A DNA stretch of 64,000 bases from Lytechinus variegatus (lineage: Eukaryota > Echinodermata > Echinoidea > Temnopleuroida > Toxopneustidae). The notes under the pieces were generated by a model. It did not search any database. It had not been told where the DNA came from and saw only the letters and a list, made by a program, of their open reading frames with translations. The position numbers were made by a program, and so were the translations under genes. Shown piece by piece: positions 61,401 through 64,000 of this stretch (position 1 is its first letter; each line of letters starts with the position of its first letter). The DNA is taken from positions 27,182,330 to 27,246,329 of the forward strand of contig NC_054754.1 of assembly GCF_018143015.1 (NCBI RefSeq), given 5' to 3'.

Positions 61401-63126
61401 ATAATCCCCTCTAAAATTCTTGATGAAATCTAACATTGTTTTAGTCTATGACAAACCCAGTGACTATATTCATAATTACTATATATTTTTGTTTGAACAT
61501 ATTTCAATTTATCAGCTTATATCTATGGAAAGGGATCCCTATGTGTATATTCATAACAAGGGCAAAGATAAGAGGGCTACAAGTGATAGTGGTTAATGTA
61601 GAACAGGCTTTTATACAAATACTGCAGATTCGCGAGTAAAACCTAAGAACTGGGGAGCATTTCATCAACATTGGTCTGAAAACTTTCCTTAATTATGATT
61701 GGCAGAGAGGCACCATGACCACAGTACCTTTCAGGTAAAACTTGTGACAAGTCTTTCATGAAACGCTCCCCTGATTTCTCTGTATTTATGATGGCAAGCA
61801 TATAGCCAGTGTGATGCATGCATGACCAACCAGAGAGCAGCGCTGCACCCAAACTGCACAGCGCTGTGCCCAGAAATGCCAATTGGAATGTAGAGTAGTA
61901 TTAAAGCATGAACACGACACTTGCTATTGGCAACATAGTTGAAGCCCTATTATAAATAATCATAAAACACAATAAGTCTCTTACCTGGGTTAGCCTGCAC
62001 TGTGGCCTGGTCAACGCAAGCTTCCTCGATGACCCTCTGAACGGTTGCCCAGAATCTTGGCTGAATTTGCCTCTCTCTACCCAAGATCCAGAGACCCATG
62101 GCCAATGGGTCACAGGTGCCGTCCCTCTTGATCCGATGACAGGTGTACATGATAGCGTAGTTGTCATAGTCTGTATCCAGCACCCAGTAGTTCACTGTAT
62201 GATGCGATAATGGATATTATACAACTCAAAAAAGATTCTTGTCATTTCATTGGCTGAAAGTCATTCAATATATGATCCATTTTGTCATTGTGCTGCTTGC
62301 AAATTTTATTTTCCATTGCACAGCAACGATGCATTTTTCATTTTTTCATTGCATAGTTGAACTCTCTCCCTCAGTGTGTACCACGTACTGAGCACGTGTG
62401 TGTACGTACATTTTGTATGTGTGTGTGGTCGCGCGCATCAACACGGCTGTGTATACTTTATAAATGCATGAATCAAAGCACGTTACAAAAAAAAACAAAA
62501 ATTAACTGCCTTCATACATGGGGAAAATAATCATGTCATCAGAGAAAATGTTTGAGACAAAGGCAAATACATTTTAATTCCATCTGCTTTTTTTCATTGA
62601 TTTTGTCAAATAACACATTCTAGAAGATTTGTTGTATAAACCAAATGATGCTTGTCTTCATTCGTCCATTATGCGACCTATCCACTCTCGTTGAGGCTGT
62701 GTTTAATGAACCCATTGCATTCAGCCTAACAGCTTATACAGAATTGGCTAAGAATTTGTCTTAGAATTTGGCTAAGAGTTTTTGCGCGACTTAGACAGAT
62801 ATAGGATGAATGGCTAAGTAACTTTTCTTAATTAAAACTGGCTAAGAATTTTGCCCTAACTTTAAGACAGATGTGAATTGTCTAAATGGTTTTAGTTTCA
62901 AGGCAATCTTGACCCACGCCTTTTCTTTGTAGTCCACAAGGTGCGGTCATTGGTCCAATATTGTTTAAAACTTTATTCCCGATTCTGGCATTTTAACTTG
63001 TACTTACCCACTTGGGGTACTTGATAACCTTCTGGTATAAGAGGAAATGATACAACAATCTTAGCAGGCTCTTCACGACCAAGCCATCCCATGCCTGGCA
63101 TATCATTTGGTAAGCATTCTCCATCC
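55232..63126 (-). CDS. Secreted lipocalin-antistasin-thyroglobulin type-1 fusion protein (3' eight exons)
   Basis: Exons, in transcript order, are 63008-63126, 61985-62194, 61271-61303, 59693-59788, 58714-58779, 57704-57802, 56228-56257 and 55232-55449. All junctions are GT-AG and every one of the seven internal junctions is phase 1, giving 223 residues in one open frame to a TGA. Exons 1-2 form the C-terminal part of an ApoD-like lipocalin barrel: EEPAKIVVSF and YWVLDTDYDNYAIMYTC match EPAKLEVKF and YWILATDYENYALVYSC of ApoD. Next come a short Cys-containing linker, a Cys-rich exon (CEDIGFGCC...SNCP) of unknown fold, and an Ala/Pro linker. An antistasin-like module follows (CKMFCRFGFKRDSDNCEICA). 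The C-terminus is a thyroglobulin type-1 domain with six Cys (QC, CWCA, PSC). Antistasin and thyroglobulin type-1 modules often inhibit proteases, so a secreted ligand-binder/inhibitor is plausible. Signal peptide and N-terminal exons lie beyond 64000. Confidence 0.85.
55920..56165 (-). mobile_element. LINE 3' tail fragment (minus strand)
   Basis: On the minus strand it ends in AAATAAACCATTTTGAATTG followed by AATTGAATTGAATTGA, like the fragments at 9003-9125 and 10331-10541. It lies in the last intron of the fusion gene. No coding remnant was seen. Confidence 0.5.
56228..56257 (-). CDS. Fusion gene exon 7 (30-bp linker exon)
   Basis: A very short exon, LTPDQPRHR with split codons at both ends, between CAG and GAG|GTAAGT. 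It is supported by phase continuity with both neighbours. Confidence 0.7.
56434..56720 (+). mobile_element. tRNA-derived SINE (best-preserved head)
   Basis: The head has GTGGCCCAGTGGATTAGTCT (A-box) and GTGGGTTCAAATCCCAGCCA (B-box GGTTCAAATCC). The body CAGCAAGAAATTAATACACA, GATACCTGGCAGGAA and AACCGGGGTAATAATATG precedes an ATTATTATT tail. It lies in the last intron of the fusion gene, opposite to its transcription. Confidence 0.85.
57130..57305. repeat. MITE with GTTGCGTTT / GGGCCC ends
   Basis: GTTGGAAAAAGAGTTGCGTT with TAAACGCAAGTC on the left mirrors AGAGTTGCGTTTGAAGGCAA and CTCTTTCTGCAACGGGCCC on the right, around a GATTGGTTGAAAATCAAG core. It is non-coding. Confidence 0.6.
57510..57575 (-). 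pseudogene. Relict duplicate of the antistasin exon end
   Basis: On the minus strand, YNCKINACSEAP followed by an AGTAAGAG donor parallels DNCEICACAEAP|GTAAGAG of the true exon at 57704-57802. The similarity continues into the intron (GATAATAAAACTCTTACTTGG against GATAATAGAACTCTTACTTGG, given on the plus strand). A module Cys has become Asn, and the 5' part has no recognisable antistasin sequence. I read it as a tandem-duplicated exon that has decayed. Confidence 0.65.
57704..57802 (-). CDS. Fusion gene exon 6: antistasin-like module
   Basis: After a CCTTCCAG acceptor, AVCDKRLNCKMFCRFGF then KRDSDNCEICACAEAP. The pattern C-x5-C-x3-C-x-x-G-F-x2-D-x3-C-x2-C-x-C fits antistasin-family inhibitor repeats, apart from the spacing near the N-terminus. 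The donor is CCAA|GTAAGA in phase 1. Confidence 0.85.
58586..58697. repeat. Short MITE
   Basis: GGGACCTGTTTCACAAAACA on the left is inverted against TCATTATGAAACAGGGCT on the right, with a CATTCTGATTGGCTGAGG core like that of 47691-47847. Confidence 0.55.
58714..58779 (-). CDS. Fusion gene exon 5 (Ala/Pro/Val linker)
   Basis: It encodes VAPPVAGQMIPEAPVSIVEG then E, with split codons at both ends in phase 1. The acceptor is AATACAG and the donor GAAG|GTAGGA. It looks like an unstructured spacer between modules. Confidence 0.75.
58842..59030. mobile_element. hAT-like MITE with GGATTC/GGATC ends
   Basis: GAGTTGGATTCGTGGGGC on the left and AATTCTGGATCAACCCCAT on the right are inverted. The internal CTGTGCCCCAGCCCCTTGAG matches 20606-20904 and 31167-31350. 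Confidence 0.5.
59465..59627. repeat. Diverged copy of the 47691-47847 MITE
   Basis: TGGGACTGTTTCATAAAGAT on the left and TAGTCCTTTATGAATCTGGG on the right, with CCATTATGGCAAAGTTGCCA and a TTGATTGGCTGTCAAGC core. Confidence 0.7.
59693..59788 (-). CDS. Fusion gene exon 4 (Cys-rich, unknown fold)
   Basis: It encodes PVDNVVCEDIGFGCCLLSA then EAAVDADYSNCP, bounded by a TATCCAG acceptor and a CCTC|GTGAGT donor, phase 1 at each side. Four Cys, including a CC pair, suggest a small disulfide module that I cannot name. Confidence 0.8.
60640..60776 (-). mobile_element. tRNA-derived SINE of a second type (minus strand)
   Basis: On the minus strand, GGGGCACGTGGTAGAGTGGT (A-box) and GTAGGGTTCAATCCCCAGCC (B-box) are spaced as in a type II tRNA (Leu/Ser-like) head. 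They are followed by a body with TGCGCCTTTTAGCAGGAATC. It is in an intron of the fusion gene, in the same sense. Confidence 0.65.
61271..61303 (-). CDS. Fusion gene exon 3 (33-bp linker exon)
   Basis: It encodes PCPQESNAGP with split Ala codons at both ends. The acceptor is ATTACAG and the donor CCAG|GTAATT, phase 1 both sides. Confidence 0.7.
61650..61772. repeat. Copy of the GGGAGCGTTTCATGAAAG MITE family
   Basis: GGGGAGCATTTCATCAACAT on the left and TCTTTCATGAAACGCTCCCC on the right, with the inner GATTGGCAGAGAGGCACCAT also seen at 47531-47690. Confidence 0.75.
61985..62194 (-). CDS. Fusion gene exon 2: lipocalin C-terminal barrel and helix
   Basis: After a CATACAG acceptor: NYWVLDTDYDNYAIMYTC, HRIKRDGTCDPLAMGLWILG, RERQIQPRFWATVQRVIEEA then CVDQATVQANP. 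It matches the last strands and C-terminal helix of ApoD-like lipocalins, including the Cys pairs. The donor is CCAG|GTAAGA. Confidence 0.92.
62195..63007 (-). other. Fusion gene intron
   Basis: This is an intron between the two lipocalin exons. It contains repeated GGCTAAGAATTT-like phrases near 62745-62860 and no other feature. Confidence 0.7.
63008..63126 (-). CDS. Fusion gene exon 1 in window: lipocalin strands
   Basis: It encodes DGECLPNDMPGMGWLGREEP then AKIVVSFPLIPEGYQVPQV. EEPAKIVVSF corresponds to EPAKLEVKF of ApoD. The acceptor is CATGTAG (incoming phase 2, so at least one upstream exon exists outside the window) and the donor GTGG|GTAAGT. Confidence 0.9.
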
Positions 63127-63526
63127 CTACATGCAATAAGTTGGGAGAGGGATAAAATAAAATATGCTCAAGAAAAACTGATAAATGATGAAGTTCAAAT
63201 TAATAAAAAAAATGTGATTGGTACCTATTAAAATTGCCAATCATCTCTGCATAATTAGGAAATTTTATTTGAGAAAAGCTGTTTATTATGAATAAAATAA
63301 ATCTGAAGTAAATGTATGATTACTTGTATCAAACAGAAATGTTGTCATTTTGAAATGAGAGGATATAAAGTTTGATATACAAAAATATATTCACTGGAGG
63401 CAGGAAGTTATGGTTATTTAAATCTCATTATAAGTTCATTCTGTCAATACAGATTTCAACAATATGGGCAAGTTATAAGAGATCAAACACTTTGTAATGA
63501 TAAGGAAAATGTAAAAATCAACCATG

Positions 63527-63970
63527 TGACAGCCACCCCAAAAGGTACTCTGTAAACATCCAAAATGGTTTCGGATTCAAAAAGCAAAATTTGGAAAATA
63601 AGCTTTAAAAGAGTAATTCTTTTCATGTTGTCAAAATTTGAAGTTGTACAGTTGAATAAAAGATAAGTTACAAGAATTTCTTTGATAACCAATTTTTGTT
63701 AGCTGCTTGGAAGTTTGAATGAAAGTGTACAGTGTGCACATATGTCATGATTGAGTGAATGCCCAACTTCAAACCTTGTTTTATCCTTTGTTGAAGCTCT
63801 CATGGAATTTCTTCTGCATTCAATCTAGTACTTGTGAGGGTCATTTTTGATCAATTTGAAAAGTTATATATCATTTTAAAGCTTAGAATATATGCTTTTC
63901 AAGCTTGGTGTAAATCTCAAAATCAATTTTTGGCGACTTAATATTGGTTTTGGGGTGGTTGGTCGCATAT
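63527..63970. repeat. Copy of the 27598-28027 MITE family
   Basis: It starts GTGACAGCCACCCCAAAAGG and ends TTTTGGGGTGGTTGGTCGCA. Shared internal segments include GCATTCAATCTAGTACTTGT and AAAAGTTATATATCATTTTA. Confidence 0.7.
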
Positions 63971-64000
63971 TCATAATACAAATACCAGTATTAGGCCTAT

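Overview
This is a eukaryotic nuclear window: AT-rich, intron-rich, crowded with short inverted-repeat transposons, and carrying single-copy metazoan genes split by GT-AG introns. The repeats (TTTAAAGGGG-ended palindromic MITEs, tRNA-derived SINEs with an ATTATTATT-type tail, GAATTGAATTG-type LINE tails) and the protein sequences suggest an echinoderm, most likely a sea urchin. The species assignment is inference.

Layout. (1) 1-9.9 kb, minus strand: first coding exon of a laminin gamma-1 gene (9532-9895). The rest of the left end is probably its long first intron, filled with MITEs and a LINE tail. (2) 10-17.7 kb: repeat-rich intergenic DNA with hAT-type elements marked by exact 8-bp target duplications. 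One is a 2.4 kb copy carrying an array of a CG-rich mirror-symmetric motif, itself nested inside another MITE. (3) 17.9-35.4 kb, plus strand: a complete five-exon URM1 gene (ubiquitin-related modifier, 104 aa). Intron 1 holds a fold-back repeat cluster. Intron 3 holds a 12.94 kb two-gene PIF/Harbinger transposon (21514-34453) with matching terminal repeats and a CTG target duplication. It encodes an apparently intact DDE transposase (4 exons, 341 aa, plus strand) and a Myb/SANT-like DNA-binding protein (5 exons, 228 aa, minus strand). (4) 35.46-35.91 kb, plus strand: intronless POP7 (RNase P/MRP subunit p20), starting 59 bp after the URM1 stop. (5) 36-44.5 kb: intergenic DNA with a SINE, a local tandem duplication, two hAT copies and a 990-bp Tc1/mariner-like element. 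(6) 44.6-45.5 kb, minus strand: an intronless TMEM121-family multi-pass membrane protein. (7) 46-55 kb: intergenic DNA with E2F-like sites, back-to-back MITEs, a minisatellite-like repeat and a long TCA microsatellite. (8) 55.2-63.1 kb, minus strand: eight 3' exons of a secreted protein joining an ApoD-like lipocalin domain to an antistasin-like domain and a C-terminal thyroglobulin type-1 domain. Its 5' exons lie beyond the window.

The host genes are not an operon and have unrelated jobs: basement membrane, tRNA thiolation/urmylation, RNase P/MRP, a membrane protein, and a secreted lipocalin with likely protease inhibitor modules. The most interesting points are the lipocalin-antistasin-thyroglobulin architecture, the seemingly complete Harbinger element inside a conserved gene, the tight URM1-POP7 spacing, and the mirror-motif array inside a hAT element. 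Exon boundaries were derived by hand from reading frame, phase and splice sites. No database search or computation was possible.
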